From an uncultured bacterium (lineage in GTDB: Bacteria; Verrucomicrobiota; Lentisphaeria; Victivallales; UBA1829), in NCBI GenBank assembly GCA_949297765.1, contig CASFTV010000012.1:1-64000 (forward strand): 64,000 nucleotides of DNA, read 5' to 3'. Position 1 is the first letter of the stretch. Every line of letters begins with the position of its first letter. Below, piece by piece: positions 1-10,600 of the stretch. The translations under genes and the position numbers were made by a program. The notes under the pieces are model-generated. The model ran no database searches. It was not told the origin of the DNA and was given only the letters and a program-made list of their open reading frames with translations.

Positions 1-2
1 GA

Positions 3-413
3 GCATCGCGACCGATTATGCCGGATTGGGACTTGACTGCACAGGGGTTCCGGATATTCCATTCCCATTTTTTACATAAAGTGCAGAAGAACCGTTTTTA
101 CGGATTGAACAGCACAACAACAAGTCTTCCGGAAATTGGAGGTTATTTCACACATGATTTCCGTCGAGTGAAATCTCCATCCGGGAAACCCCTGCATATT
201 GAGACACGCGGAGCAGACAACACAACAGCATCCGAAGGAAAATGGAATATGGGACGCACTGCCGCAGATCCGAGTCTCACAACCGGAAGGGCGGCATATA
301 CGCACAATATGAGAGCAAATACCCTCTTTTTCGACGGACATGTTGCCGCCTGCAGTCCGAATACTCTTTATCTGGAATTCAACACGGGAAATAACTGGGA
401 TCCCTATAAATAA
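3..413 (+). CDS. Prepilin-like H-X9-DG protein, C-terminal part (cut by window edge)
   Basis: The frame is open from the first bases of the window, so the N-terminal prepilin signal lies outside it. About 136 residues are visible. They end with the family signature: a His encoded at 303, nine residues, then Asp-Gly-His-Val, followed by a short tail (NNWDPYK). Proteins of this type normally begin with a type II secretion/type IV pilin methylation signal and are greatly expanded in Lentisphaerota and Planctomycetes; their role is unknown. The stop is only 11 bp before the next gene, a secreted hydrolase, so the two probably share a transcript. Three more relatives occur in this window, also beside hydrolases. 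Confidence 0.8.
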   Translation, partial: ASRPIMPDWDLTAQGFRIFHSHFLHKVQKNRFYGLNSTTTSLPEIGGYFTHDFRRVKSPSGKPLHIETRGADNTTASEGKWNMGRTAADPSLTTGRAAYTHNMRANTLFFDGHVAACSPNTLYLEFNTGNNWDPYK

Positions 414-424
414 AGGATTGAAAT

Positions 425-3400
425 ATGAAACTGATCCATCTGTTTATGGTCATTCCTCTTTTCGTTTCCGCTCATGAGGTGAAAAAATGGGAATTCAAAA
501 GCGATCGCGATCTGAAGGGAGACCGCATCATCTTTTACGCCGCAAAAGGATCCGCCATTGAACAAAGCATCGCTGAAACAAAGACTCCTGAAGGGGAATC
601 TGTACTGAAAGCCGTTCTGAAACGAATTGCCATCGGTTCTCCTCGGCATGCAATTCAGATAAACTGTTTCTATCGCGGAAAACTGGAAGCGGGAAAACGT
701 TACCGGATTCAGTTTCAATATCGGGGAGATCGAAATGGAGAAATTCTGGTTTACCCCGCTCTGCTGCAGGCGCCATATTCGCATCTGGCGAAAAACGTTG
801 AAGCCCTTTTGAATGTCACGCCGAACTGGCAAACCTGCACACTGGATTTCAAACCGGATCAGATTCTTCCCGGGAACTACGCTTTGCCACGGATGGCAGT
901 TGCTTCCTATCCGCAGGATGGCAAACTGTTTTTCGGTCCGGTGACCCTGTCCGAAACACCGGAACATCTGCCGCTTGCACTCTCCCCGCAATGGACACTG
1001 AAATTTCCTGACGGGAAAACGGAAAAGGTGATCCTGAAAGAGAATTCGTTCCGTCTGCTCCGGAACGGGAAGAATCCTCCGGAAAAGACGGAATTTGAAT
1101 TCATCAATGAATTTGAATCTGCCGGGGAAGGATTCATGCAGCTGGGCATATCCGCCGACTGGTGGTTCACGGCGTCGGTCAATGGAAAGCGGGTCTACAG
1201 CACGGAGCCGCACGGGAATCAGAGTCAGTCCTTCCGTCCGGAAGATCATGTTTTCAATCTTCCGGTGAAAAAAGGAAAGAATGTGCTTTCGGTCACCGTG
1301 CGGGCGGGAAGCGCGGGCTGCCGTTTTGTCTGCGGAGCAGTCCCCTATGTTGCGGATCCGGAGGCGAAGCACCGTCTGTTCAAGGTGACGGAGTCCGCCG
1401 GATACCGTCCGCTGCCGAACGACCGCTATCTGGTCAAAAAAGGAACCGCCCTCGACTTTTCCGGACTGACGGGCAGACGCGTCCCCGCCGGAACTTACGG
1501 ACGTGTCATTGTCAACGCCGCGGGAAAACTGGCGTTTGAGAAAAATCCACAGGAAGAGGTCCGTTTCATGGGATCCAATTTTCTTCCCGGGTTCTGGCGT
1601 CTGAAGGCTCACGAATGGACAAAACAGGATATCGAACAATTTGCAGATATTCTTGCGATGCAAGGGTATAATCTGATTCGAGTTCATTATCTCTGCCGTT
1701 ATCTGCTCGGCTTCAAAATCCATCGGCGGCCATTTCGAACCATCGCTCAAACGGGACTTCCGCAAACAGCGGAGGAAATCCAGTTTGATCCCGGCAACCT
1801 CGACCGTTTCGATTATCTGATCAAATGCTTCAAATCGCGTGGAATCTATCTCAATATTGATCTGCTGGGAAGATTCGGCTACTCCATGGCACGACTTTCG
1901 GAACCGGGAGAGTCATTTCCGACGGATTTACTCTTTTCCTCCCGCCACCGGAAACATTGGGAAGCCGCAGTGAAATGGCTGATGAACAGGACAAATCCTT
2001 ATACGAAAACAAAATTGAAAGACGAACCGGCCATTGCATTTGTCAACTTCTACAATGAACAGGATTTCCGGCTTGCGGATCCCGCAGTCATTCAAACTCT
2101 CAAAAAACCGTTTGCAAATTACCTGAAGAAAAAATACGGGACAGAAGCCGCTCTTTCAAAAGCATGGGGCAGAACAACGACGTTCGACAAAGCGGGAATC
2201 ATAACGGAAGAAGTTCTCCGGAAAGGAGACAAGGCGGCACAGGACACCGGAAATTTCCTAATCGAATGTATGGAAAACATGACAACATGGTATTTCAAAA
2301 CCCTTCGGGAGGCGGGCTATCCGGGACTCTTTCATCACTGGGATATGATTATGCGGACAATGGAAATTCCTGCGCGATCCCTGGTGCCGGCAATCGCCCA
2401 GCATACCTACTTTGCACATCCGAATGCGGTACCGACCCGGAATCTTGCAGTAAAGAGTGCAAGCGCACGCTCCGGTTACACCGGAACTCTTGCAGAGGAT
2501 ACTACGGTTAGTCAGAACAGTTCCCTGAATTCGAGTTATTTCCGATCTGCGGCGTCCGCGCGTTTTCTGGACCGTCCGTTCATGATTACGGAATATTCGC
2601 ACAGCGCGTTCAACCGCTACCGCCATGAGCGGGGACTCTACTTCGGATCGTATGCGGCGCTGCAGGGATGGGACGATCTGACGCCGCACGGCGACAACAT
2701 CCGTCTGACGGTCGATCCGATGTGGACGTTTGAACACGGAATGGATCCGATTTCCCGGGCTTCGGAAGTCGTCGCGGCGCTGGTGTTCCTTCGGAGGGAT
2801 GTCAAGGAGGCAGAGCATTCGGTGGGTTTCCTTTTGAAAAACAGCAACCTGTTTCCCGGGAACTATCTTTCCGCGATCGGCGATGATTATGGAAAACTCT
2901 CCATGCTGACAAAAATCGGTCTTCTCTATCCGGAGGGGAAACCGCTCTCCGGAGTCGGGACGTTCCGTCCGACTCTTCTTCTGGAGCCGAAACACTTCTC
3001 CCCGCTGAAGGTTACGACATGGTATGTGAGCGCGGACAACTCCGACGGATCCATTTTCCCGGATCTTCTTGCCCGCCTGAAACAGCGGAAAATCCTTCCC
3101 GCGGACAACAAAACCGACTGGTCCCGCCGGATTTATCAGAGCGAGACCGGAGAACTCACGCTGGATGCGCAGAAACTCAAACTGACCGTGGTCACGCCGC
3201 GTCTGGAGGGGGCGATCCTCAAAAAAGGACAGAATGCCGATCTTCCCATTCTCCGTGTCCGGAATCTGACGGTTCCCACCTCCGTTGTCGCCGCATCGCT
3301 GAATGCGGAAGAGAGTTTGAAGGATGCTTCGCGCGTTCTTCTTGTCGTCGCCACCAATGCGTTCAACTCCAATATGACGTTTGAAAACGCCTCCATGTTC

Positions 3401-3628
3401 TGCTGTGTGAATCCGGGGAATCTTCCGGTTCTGATGGAGTCCGTCCGCGGCACGATCGAACTGGAGACCTCGCAGAAAAAATCTCCGGACGTGTATGCTC
3501 TCCATCTGGACGGGACCCGGTTTGCAAAACTGCCGTGTGAACTGAAAAACGGAAAACTGCACCTCTCGCTGGATACGTCAAAACTGGACAATGGAACCCC
3601 GTTTTTTGAAATAAGCTATAAGGATTGA
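425..3628 (+). CDS. Large secreted clan GH-A glycoside hydrolase
   Basis: Predicted exported polysaccharide-degrading enzyme of 1067 residues. Residues 1-16 form a short signal peptide. Residues 20-320 look like two beta-sandwich carbohydrate-binding domains. A TIM-barrel domain begins near residue 375. The expected catalytic pair of a retaining GH-A enzyme is visible: acid/base in the motif YNEQD (Glu545) and nucleophile in ITEYSH (Glu723). The C-terminal ~200 residues are beta-rich. I cannot name the GH family or substrate; GH5-, GH42- and GH2-like enzymes share this layout. The start has GGATT about 7 bp upstream, and the gene follows a prepilin-like gene by 11 bp and precedes a GH127-type gene by 7 bp, which argues for one operon. 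Confidence 0.75.
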   Translation: MKLIHLFMVIPLFVSAHEVKKWEFKSDRDLKGDRIIFYAAKGSAIEQSIAETKTPEGESVLKAVLKRIAIGSPRHAIQINCFYRGKLEAGKRYRIQFQYRGDRNGEILVYPALLQAPYSHLAKNVEALLNVTPNWQTCTLDFKPDQILPGNYALPRMAVASYPQDGKLFFGPVTLSETPEHLPLALSPQWTLKFPDGKTEKVILKENSFRLLRNGKNPPEKTEFEFINEFESAGEGFMQLGISADWWFTASVNGKRVYSTEPHGNQSQSFRPEDHVFNLPVKKGKNVLSVTVRAGSAGCRFVCGAVPYVADPEAKHRLFKVTESAGYRPLPNDRYLVKKGTALDFSGLTGRRVPAGTYGRVIVNAAGKLAFEKNPQEEVRFMGSNFLPGFWRLKAHEWTKQDIEQFADILAMQGYNLIRVHYLCRYLLGFKIHRRPFRTIAQTGLPQTAEEIQFDPGNLDRFDYLIKCFKSRGIYLNIDLLGRFGYSMARLSEPGESFPTDLLFSSRHRKHWEAAVKWLMNRTNPYTKTKLKDEPAIAFVNFYNEQDFRLADPAVIQTLKKPFANYLKKKYGTEAALSKAWGRTTTFDKAGIITEEVLRKGDKAAQDTGNFLIECMENMTTWYFKTLREAGYPGLFHHWDMIMRTMEIPARSLVPAIAQHTYFAHPNAVPTRNLAVKSASARSGYTGTLAEDTTVSQNSSLNSSYFRSAASARFLDRPFMITEYSHSAFNRYRHERGLYFGSYAALQGWDDLTPHGDNIRLTVDPMWTFEHGMDPISRASEVVAALVFLRRDVKEAEHSVGFLLKNSNLFPGNYLSAIGDDYGKLSMLTKIGLLYPEGKPLSGVGTFRPTLLLEPKHFSPLKVTTWYVSADNSDGSIFPDLLARLKQRKILPADNKTDWSRRIYQSETGELTLDAQKLKLTVVTPRLEGAILKKGQNADLPILRVRNLTVPTSVVAASLNAEESLKDASRVLLVVATNAFNSNMTFENASMFCCVNPGNLPVLMESVRGTIELETSQKKSPDVYALHLDGTRFAKLPCELKNGKLHLSLDTSKLDNGTPFFEISYKD

Positions 3629-3635
3629 ATCATTC

Positions 3636-5393
3636 ATGTATCAGGATCGTCTCACCCTGTTTCCCGCCGGCTCGGTCACGCTCCACGGCCGGATCGGGAA
3701 CGCCGTCCGCCTCACGGTGGAAAACCGGCTTAAAAAAGTGGATTATGCAAAACTGGTCCGTTCCTTCCGCGATCACGAGGACCGCGACGGGCGCTGGCGC
3801 GGAGAGTTCTGGGGAAAAATCGTCCGCTCCGCCATTCGCATCCTGCAGGTCAACCCCGATCCTGCGCTGGAAGCGATGATCCGCGGGAGTGTGCGGGAAC
3901 TCTGCAACTGCATGGAGCCGGACGGCTGCATCTCCACCTATCCGCCCGAAAAACGCCTTTCCGCCTGGGATGTCTGGGGAAGAAAATATGTTCTGCTCGG
4001 ACTCTGCCGGTACTTCCGGTACATCGAATCCGATCCGCTCGTACTCGAAACGATCCGCAGAACGACCGCCCATCTGATCTCCTGTTTCCCCGCGGGGAAA
4101 CGTCCGGGCGACGGTCTCTGGCATGACGGAATGCCCGCAAACTCCATCCTCGGCGCCGTCGCGATTGCCGCCCGTCTCACCGGAGAGCGGAGCTTTTCCG
4201 ACTTTGCCCGCAGACTCGCCGACTCCGGCTGCGCGGATTCCATGCATCTGTTCCGCGAGTCCCGCGCAGGGAAAAAACCGGCCGATCTCGGCAACGGAAA
4301 AGCCTATGAAATGACCTCCTGTTTCGAAGGACTCCTGGAACTCTGCCGCGACACCGGAGAAAAAGAGGCGCTTGATACCGTTCTCGCCTATTTCCGGGAT
4401 GTCGTCCGCAACGAACTGTTCATCACCGGCGCGGGCGGACTCAAAGACTTCTGGGGGGAGTTCTGGGACAACGGCGCACAGAAGCAGATGCAGGCCCCCC
4501 CAGAAACCGCCCTCGGGGAAACCTGCGTCACCACCACGGTTTTCCGTCTGGCGAATCATCTGCTGCGCATGACCGGGGATCCCGCAATTGCCGACGTCAT
4601 GGAAACCATGCTCTGCAACGGCATCCTCGGCGCAATGAAGCTCGACGGTTCCAGCTGGATGCATCGGAATCCGACCCCCCTTGCGGGAGTCTCCTTCAAA
4701 CGTCCCGCGGGCGACCAGATTCCCGGATACGGCGAGGACTGCTGTCTGGCGCAAGGCCCCGAAGCGCTCGGGACCGCCGCCTGTTCCGCCGTCATGCGCC
4801 GGAACGACGGCGGCATCGCACTCCTCTTTTACGAACCGCTCTCCCTCCGGACGGAGATCGGCGGATACGCATTTTCCATGACCGTCTCCGGCAGCTATCC
4901 GGACGACGGCCGCATTACGATCCATCTTTGCCCGGAACATCCGATCGAATTCACTCTGGCCCTCCGCATTCCCTCCTGGTGCTCCGATGCGACACTGGAG
5001 ACCGGCGACGGAAGCTATTCTCCCGCCCCGGGCCGTTTCGCGGAACTCCGGAGAATCTGGAAACCGGGCGACCGAATCCATCTCACCCTTCCGATGCCGG
5101 TCCGCCGCATTCCCGCTCCCGACGGGAGTTCGCGTTTCGCTCTGAAGCGAGGACCGGTCCTGCTGGTTCAGGACTCCCGGATCGCCGATGTGGACAGCCC
5201 CTGCATTCTCCCCGACGGCGAACCGGAACGCCGTTCCCATCCGGAAATTGCAGCGCTCTACCAATGGAAGAACGGAATGCGTCTCTGCGATTACGCCTCC
5301 GCGGGAAACCGTTTCGAAGAGACGAACACGCTCTGTGTCTGGCTGCGCGGAAAGGATGTCCCCCCTGTCCGGATACCGGAAGCGGACTGCTGA
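3636..5393 (+). CDS. GH127-type beta-L-arabinofuranosidase (DUF1680 family)
   Basis: Predicted intracellular glycosidase of 585 residues with no signal peptide. The all-alpha barrel N-terminal part carries family-like segments (WGRKYVLLGL, CFEGLLELCRDTG). The metal/catalytic set known for the GH127 enzyme HypBA1 appears conserved: Glu-Thr-Cys at Glu295/Cys297 and the vicinal pair Cys369-Cys370, so a Zn-Cys nucleophile mechanism is likely. The C-terminal part is beta-sandwich-like. It starts 7 bp after the secreted GH-A hydrolase, so oligosaccharides made outside may be trimmed inside by this enzyme. It ends only 4 bp from the convergent PBP2 gene, with no terminator visible between. Exact linkage specificity is unknown. 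Confidence 0.8.
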   Translation: MYQDRLTLFPAGSVTLHGRIGNAVRLTVENRLKKVDYAKLVRSFRDHEDRDGRWRGEFWGKIVRSAIRILQVNPDPALEAMIRGSVRELCNCMEPDGCISTYPPEKRLSAWDVWGRKYVLLGLCRYFRYIESDPLVLETIRRTTAHLISCFPAGKRPGDGLWHDGMPANSILGAVAIAARLTGERSFSDFARRLADSGCADSMHLFRESRAGKKPADLGNGKAYEMTSCFEGLLELCRDTGEKEALDTVLAYFRDVVRNELFITGAGGLKDFWGEFWDNGAQKQMQAPPETALGETCVTTTVFRLANHLLRMTGDPAIADVMETMLCNGILGAMKLDGSSWMHRNPTPLAGVSFKRPAGDQIPGYGEDCCLAQGPEALGTAACSAVMRRNDGGIALLFYEPLSLRTEIGGYAFSMTVSGSYPDDGRITIHLCPEHPIEFTLALRIPSWCSDATLETGDGSYSPAPGRFAELRRIWKPGDRIHLTLPMPVRRIPAPDGSSRFALKRGPVLLVQDSRIADVDSPCILPDGEPERRSHPEIAALYQWKNGMRLCDYASAGNRFEETNTLCVWLRGKDVPPVRIPEADC

Positions 5394-5397
5394 ACCG

Positions 5398-7302
5398 TCA
5401 TTCTCCCGTTCCGCCGAGCCATTCCGTGAAGAAGCGGGCGGCGAGCGGGGCGCAGGTTTTGCCTCCGGAAGCGCCATGTTCCACGAGAATCGCGATGGCA
5501 TAGGTTCTGGACTGATGCGTCCCGAATCCGATGAACCATGTATTCTTGTAGCGGGTGGCCCGCGGACCCACTTCGGCGGTTCCCGTTTTGCCGGACAGCT
5601 GAATGGTCCGGTTGCGCGCCCGTTTCGATCCGCCGATGTCCGAATTGACCGAAAGGAACATCCCGTAGCGGATTTTCTCCAGCGTTTCGGGCGACGCGGC
5701 AAGACGGCCCAGAACCCGCGGCCGTTCCGAATAGACCACGCTTCCCCCCGCATTCAGCACCTCTTTGAGAAGATTCGGTTTCCAGAGCGTGCCGCCGTTG
5801 GCGATCGCAGCCGTATAGACCGCCGCCTGAAGCGGAGAGATCAGCACATCGCCCTGCCCGATTGAGATCAGGGCCGTGTCGAACGAGGTCCAGCGGCGTT
5901 TATGGGAACGGGAGGGCAGACGGCCCGCCGTCTCCGGCAGAATGAATCCCGTTTTTGAACCGATGCCCGCGCTTTTGAAGGTGGCGGCAAGACGGTCCAC
6001 GCCAAGCCGAAGTCCTGTTTCAATAAAGTAATCGTTGCAGGAGACGGCGAGCGCATCGTTCAGCGTCACCTCTCCGTGTCCGTCGGCCTTGATCCAGCAG
6101 CGGATCGGATGTCCGCCGACGCGAGTATAACCGTCGCAGTACACGCTCTCCTCCGGGAACCCGCCGTTCTCCAGAAGAGAGATCCCGACCAGCGGTTTGA
6201 TGATGGATCCCGGACTGAACGCCCCCTGGTATGCCCGGTTGAACAGCGGTTTGCGCGGATCGTTCCGGAGTCTGGCATAGTCGGCGGTCGAAATGCGCGG
6301 CACGAACTCCGAGGGATCGTAGGACGGACTGGAGGCCATCGCAAGAATGTTTCCGTTCGAGGCATCCAGAAGGACGATCGCCCCGGTAACGCCCTCCAGC
6401 AGCGACTCCGCTATTTTCTGGGCGCGGAAATCGAGCGTGAGAACCAGATCCTTCCCATTGTCGGCAGGGATCTCCGCGCCGATGGTCTCCCGGACAAATC
6501 CCCGGCTGTCGACCAGAACCAGCTTCTTTCCGGGGAATCCCCGGAGAAGGGCACGCCGTTCATTCGGAATCGCGGGATTGCCGTCGGCAACGGTCAGCGG
6601 AGAGCCGGGAATCCGCTGACCGGGATCCCAGGTGTCATACGCCCGTTCGAGTCCGGCCCGCCCGACGGTGTCGGGAACATAGTAAAAATAGCTGAGCCGG
6701 TCTTCGGCGGAGCGGGGATCCTCCCGGCCCACATAGCCGATCAGCTGCCCGGCGGTCTTCCCGTGGGGATACGTCCGGACCGGCGTCGTGACAATATCCA
6801 TTCCGCGGATCATCGGCGAAATCTCGTATGCCTTCGCCAGCTCGAACGCTGTGATGTCCTTGAACACGGTAATCGGAAGCCCCGGATAGTAATTCATGTG
6901 CCGGTTGATGTTTTCCCGAGTCAGAACCGGAGTCCGTCCGATCGCTCCCGCCAGGCGGTCCGCCTCGAAGAGCACATGGTTGACCGTCCGGCTGCGCCGT
7001 CCCGGGCGCCGCATCTCCGAAATATGAAACACGATCTCGTACGACGCCGTGTTCCCCGCAAGCATCACGCCGTCCGAAGAAAAAATCCTTCCGCGCACCG
7101 CCGGAATGCGGATGTTGCGCACATACTGCCGGGAAACCTTCTGCTGAATCTCCTCTCCGCTGCATACCTGAACCGCCCAGAGACGGATCACGATCACCGC
7201 ATAAATGAAAAACACAAAAAATGCAATGACCACCACTCTGACTTTTGAAAAAAACGCCGCATCCATCTCTGCTGAATCCGATCCTTGAAATCCCGGGATC
7301 AT
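5398..7302 (-). CDS. mrdA: Penicillin-binding protein 2 (peptidoglycan D,D-transpeptidase)
   Basis: Class B PBP of the elongation machinery, 634 residues from the chosen ATG. One membrane span lies near the N-terminus (VRVVVIAFFVFFIYAVIVI), then a PBP dimerisation domain and the transpeptidase domain. All three active-site motifs are present: SIIK (Ser366), SCN (Ser421) and KTG (Lys572). The ATG at 7302 is preferred because GGGAGAG lies 9 bp upstream; an internal ATG at 7266 is the alternative. A longer open frame to 7491 is impossible as it would overlap tRNA-Leu. Its partners mreC, mreD and rodA are not seen here; instead a tRNA gene lies directly upstream. Confidence 0.92.
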   Translation of the reverse strand: MIPGFQGSDSAEMDAAFFSKVRVVVIAFFVFFIYAVIVIRLWAVQVCSGEEIQQKVSRQYVRNIRIPAVRGRIFSSDGVMLAGNTASYEIVFHISEMRRPGRRSRTVNHVLFEADRLAGAIGRTPVLTRENINRHMNYYPGLPITVFKDITAFELAKAYEISPMIRGMDIVTTPVRTYPHGKTAGQLIGYVGREDPRSAEDRLSYFYYVPDTVGRAGLERAYDTWDPGQRIPGSPLTVADGNPAIPNERRALLRGFPGKKLVLVDSRGFVRETIGAEIPADNGKDLVLTLDFRAQKIAESLLEGVTGAIVLLDASNGNILAMASSPSYDPSEFVPRISTADYARLRNDPRKPLFNRAYQGAFSPGSIIKPLVGISLLENGGFPEESVYCDGYTRVGGHPIRCWIKADGHGEVTLNDALAVSCNDYFIETGLRLGVDRLAATFKSAGIGSKTGFILPETAGRLPSRSHKRRWTSFDTALISIGQGDVLISPLQAAVYTAAIANGGTLWKPNLLKEVLNAGGSVVYSERPRVLGRLAASPETLEKIRYGMFLSVNSDIGGSKRARNRTIQLSGKTGTAEVGPRATRYKNTWFIGFGTHQSRTYAIAILVEHGASGGKTCAPLAARFFTEWLGGTGE

Positions 7303-7419
7303 TACTGTATTCTCTCCCGCGGAAGAAATCAACCGTCCCGAAAAAGAAATTCCGGATTTTATCCGTCTTCGGACAAACGGAACGGAAACAGGAAGAAACA
7401 CATCAATCGGGAGGGAAAG

Positions 7420-7505
7420 TGGTGCCGACGAAAGGACTTGAACCTTCACCCGCGTACACGGACTGCGACCTGAACGCAGCGCGTCTGCCATTCCGCCACG
7501 TCGGC
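7420..7505 (-). tRNA. tRNA-Leu (anticodon CAG), CCA end encoded
   Basis: Read on the minus strand the gene folds as a class II tRNA. The acceptor stem is GCCGACG/CGTCGGC (7499-7505 with 7424-7430). The anticodon stem is CTGCG/CGCAG around the loop TTCAGGT, with anticodon CAG at 7470-7472. A long variable arm (CCGTGTACGCGG) and a TTCAAGT T-loop follow. Discriminator A (7423) and CCA (7420-7422) are encoded. A strong promoter lies just upstream. Confidence 0.95.
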
Positions 7506-7524
7506 ACTTTCAGATATGAGGCTT

Positions 7525-7552
7525 AATATATACGCTGTTCGCGATTTGTCAA
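7525..7552 (-). promoter_or_regulatory. Promoter of tRNA-Leu
   Basis: On the minus strand a perfect -35 TTGACA (7547-7552), 16-bp spacer and -10 TATATT (7525-7530) place the start about 13 bp before the mature tRNA 5′ end. It may also feed the PBP2 gene beyond the tRNA. Confidence 0.8.
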
Positions 7553-7558
7553 GGAACC

Positions 7559-7595
7559 GGAACGAAAAATCCGAACTTTTCATATTTTTCGTTCC
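7559..7595. terminator. 12-bp perfect hairpin between the GH2-like gene and tRNA-Leu
   Basis: Arms GGAACGAAAAAT (7559-7570) and ATTTTTCGTTCC (7584-7595) are perfectly complementary around a 13-base loop. It sits after the minus-strand GH2-like gene stop and just before the tRNA -35 box, the right place for a terminator insulating the two units. It lacks a classical trailing T tract beyond the stem, so termination is inferred. Confidence 0.5.
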
Positions 7596-7637
7596 GTTCC
7601 GGAATTTCCGCACCCCGGCGATGCGGGAGACGGATGC

Positions 7638-10600
7638 TCACCACTGACGCCACGCATTCGGGTCGAACCGGTAGATCAGGCGGCTCGGAACCGGATAAAA
7701 CAGCGAAGAATTCTTCGCTTCCGTTCCGTCGGAGATGCGGAAAATCCCGAGAATTCCCCCGCAGGAACGCAAATCCCGCACACGGACCGCGATCACATTC
7801 TCTCCGCCGAAACGGATGAGGTTCTGCGGAACCGGATATTTCCGGATCACCTCCCAGTAATTCGGAACATTTTCTCCGGTCTCGCCGATCAGAACGCCGT
7901 TGAACCAGGTCCGGTCGAGATCGTCGACAGGGCCGAACTCCAGATGGACCGGTTTTCCCTTCCAGTGTTCCGGAACGGTCAGATGAATCCGGTAGAACGC
8001 ATCGCCGTCGTAGGGAGTCCCGTGCCGCGGACGGAAATACGGATTCGCCATCGTAATCCCCTGATTTTCCCAGTAGGTGCCGAGCTTGATTTTCCGCCAT
8101 CCGGAATCATCGAATTCCCTTGTATGCCATCCGGCGCTCTCCCCTTTTCCGGCGGGATCCACGGCGAACGGCACGGCCTGTCCGGAAAAATCGGTGCGCG
8201 GAGAGGCAAATCCCGAAAGCGAGAACAAATCCTCCGCGGGGACTCCGAGATTCGTCAGAAGAACCGACAGAATCCGCCGGGCCTTCACCGCCGACGAATT
8301 CTGCGAGAAATCCTCCGGCAGAACCAGCAGCGCAGACGCCGATCCCTTTCCGATCCGGACATGCCGGGCAATCTCCGCATTGCCGAAGGTCCGCAGCTTC
8401 CGCACCGGATTGAAATAGCAGTCCGAGTTTCCGAGTCCGCGCGTCCATTCCGCCGGAAGATTCAGGCGGGCAAGACGCACCCGTTCCTCCTCCGTTTTCC
8501 GTCCGAACACCCCCTCTTCCAGTTTCCGGTCCGGCTTCAGGAGCAGAAGAGTCCCGCCGCGTTCCGCAAACGCACGGAGTTCCGGAAGAGACAGAACCGA
8601 TCCCGGCCCGACCACCAGAACCTCACACTCCGCGGGAAGTGCATTCCCGACCGTCCGGAGACGGAATCCAAGCCCGGAAAGGAATTTCTCCAGCTCCGGA
8701 GAACCGGAGAAACAGGCATTCCGGCGGGGAAGCTCTTCCGGTTTTTCCAGATAGCGGAACAGACGGTCCGCAACACGGGTGGCCGCCGGATCACTTCCGT
8801 AGCGCTCCTCCAGATCCAGCATGCAGAACAGAATACGCCCTTTCCCGACAAAATACTCCAGCAGCGCGGAGCGGGAAAGATCGGCGTCGCAGTCCAGCAG
8901 AACCCGGAAACGACCGGAATCCGGCTTGTCCTGTACGAATGTTGCCACCGTTCCGCGGCTTCCCCAGTGCATGAAGCGTCTGTTGACCGACGAGGCAACG
9001 GGCACAGGATACGGAACACTCTTCTCCGGCGAACCGCGCCACCAGGAAAACAGATGTTCCGGCAGACCGTTCAGAATCGGATGAAGCGGATCTTTCCGGA
9101 ACACCGCCCGGGTCCGGCGCTCCTCCAGATACGATTTCATCGGGGAATCTGAATTCTGCGCAAAGATCAGCAGCGTTGCTCCGGCACGCACCTGCCGCTC
9201 CAGCCCGAGGCGGGACGCCTGGCGGAGGAACTCCTCGTTCAGAGAAAGCGCGCCGACGACAATCGCATCGGTCTCTGCGGAAAGATCCCGTGTAAACGGC
9301 ACCCCCGCGCGCTTCAGGAGCTTCTCCGTTCTGCCGTCCGTATCGAACAGACGGACCATTTTGCCAAACGACGGTTTTTCCGAACGCGGAAGCACACTCA
9401 GCGGGAACACGTCGCGGCAGACGGTCTTCCCGCTCCGCGCCTGAAAACGGAGTTCGTACTCCCCCGGAGCCTCCATGCGGAAACGGAACGGAACATGCTT
9501 CACCTCCCCCGGCGCAAGCGATCCCGTCCAGCGGCCGGAAGCGGCACTTTTTCCGGATTTCCGGTCCGTCAGACTCCATTCCGCCCGGACGGAGACCGTT
9601 TCCGGCGCATCGTTGGAAAACAGCATCTGCTTCTCCACCGTTTCACCGGGCAGGTAAAGATGCTCGCGCTCCGTGAACAGCGAGGATGCGCCGCCGAGAT
9701 ACGCGAGAAAAGGCTGCTGCGCCGACTGCAGAGTCCGGAACAGGGCATTCGCTCCGGGACGCGGAGAAACATCCACGCTCCTGAGCTTGAGTCCCGGCGC
9801 CGTTACATCGCGGAAAACCGCGGGACGCTTTCCACGGAAAAAGCTGAACATTTCATTCGGATCGTCGAACGGCCAGATCCCGCTGACGCCGTACATCCGC
9901 CACGCGTTCAGACAGCGTCCGGCAAAAAGGCACTTGATCCCGAGCGCGGTCTCCTCCATCACGGCGCACTCGCCGCCCTCCACGGCGACCTTCCCGCCCG
10001 CGGAGAGATTCCAGCACCGGTCGTCCAGATCCGGCGACGACCGCTCATAAACAGCATCGCCGAAATATCGCGCAGCCTGTTCATAGTACAGCTGCCGCAG
10101 AGAGAAAAAACCGTTCGCCTTCCCCGCAACGCTGTCCTCCCAGTTGGAAAAATTATACCAGAACGGCAAGGCGATCTCCTCCAGCAGAAGCGGTTTTTTC
10201 TTCCGTTCCGCCCAGCGCATGGGCCAGTCCGCCCACTCGTCGATCTGGTTGCTGAACGTCGGGTAGGGATTCGCCGAAATGACCGCGCCGGTGTTGCTCC
10301 CCATGCTCTGCAGAACCAGACGCGACGGATCAAGAGACCGCATCCAGGCCTCCTGCATCAGAGTCGCGGTGACAAGATCGTTCTGCGCACGCTCCCGGTC
10401 GATCTCGTTTGGATTGATCCATTCAGGATTGTAGCAGAGCAGCGGATTGATCGCCCAGATCACGATCGACGGATCGTTGCGGAATTTCGACACAATCCCC
10501 CGGATCGTCCGCTCAAACACCCGACGCGCCGGAAGAAGCCGGCTCGAAAGATAAATCTCCGCCGGATAGCCGATATTGTCCACGCCCGGAAGATAGACTC

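Noticed and set aside
7303-7491. N-terminal extension of PBP2
   Set aside because: It would run through tRNA-Leu and has no family similarity; a ribosome site supports the ATG at 7302.
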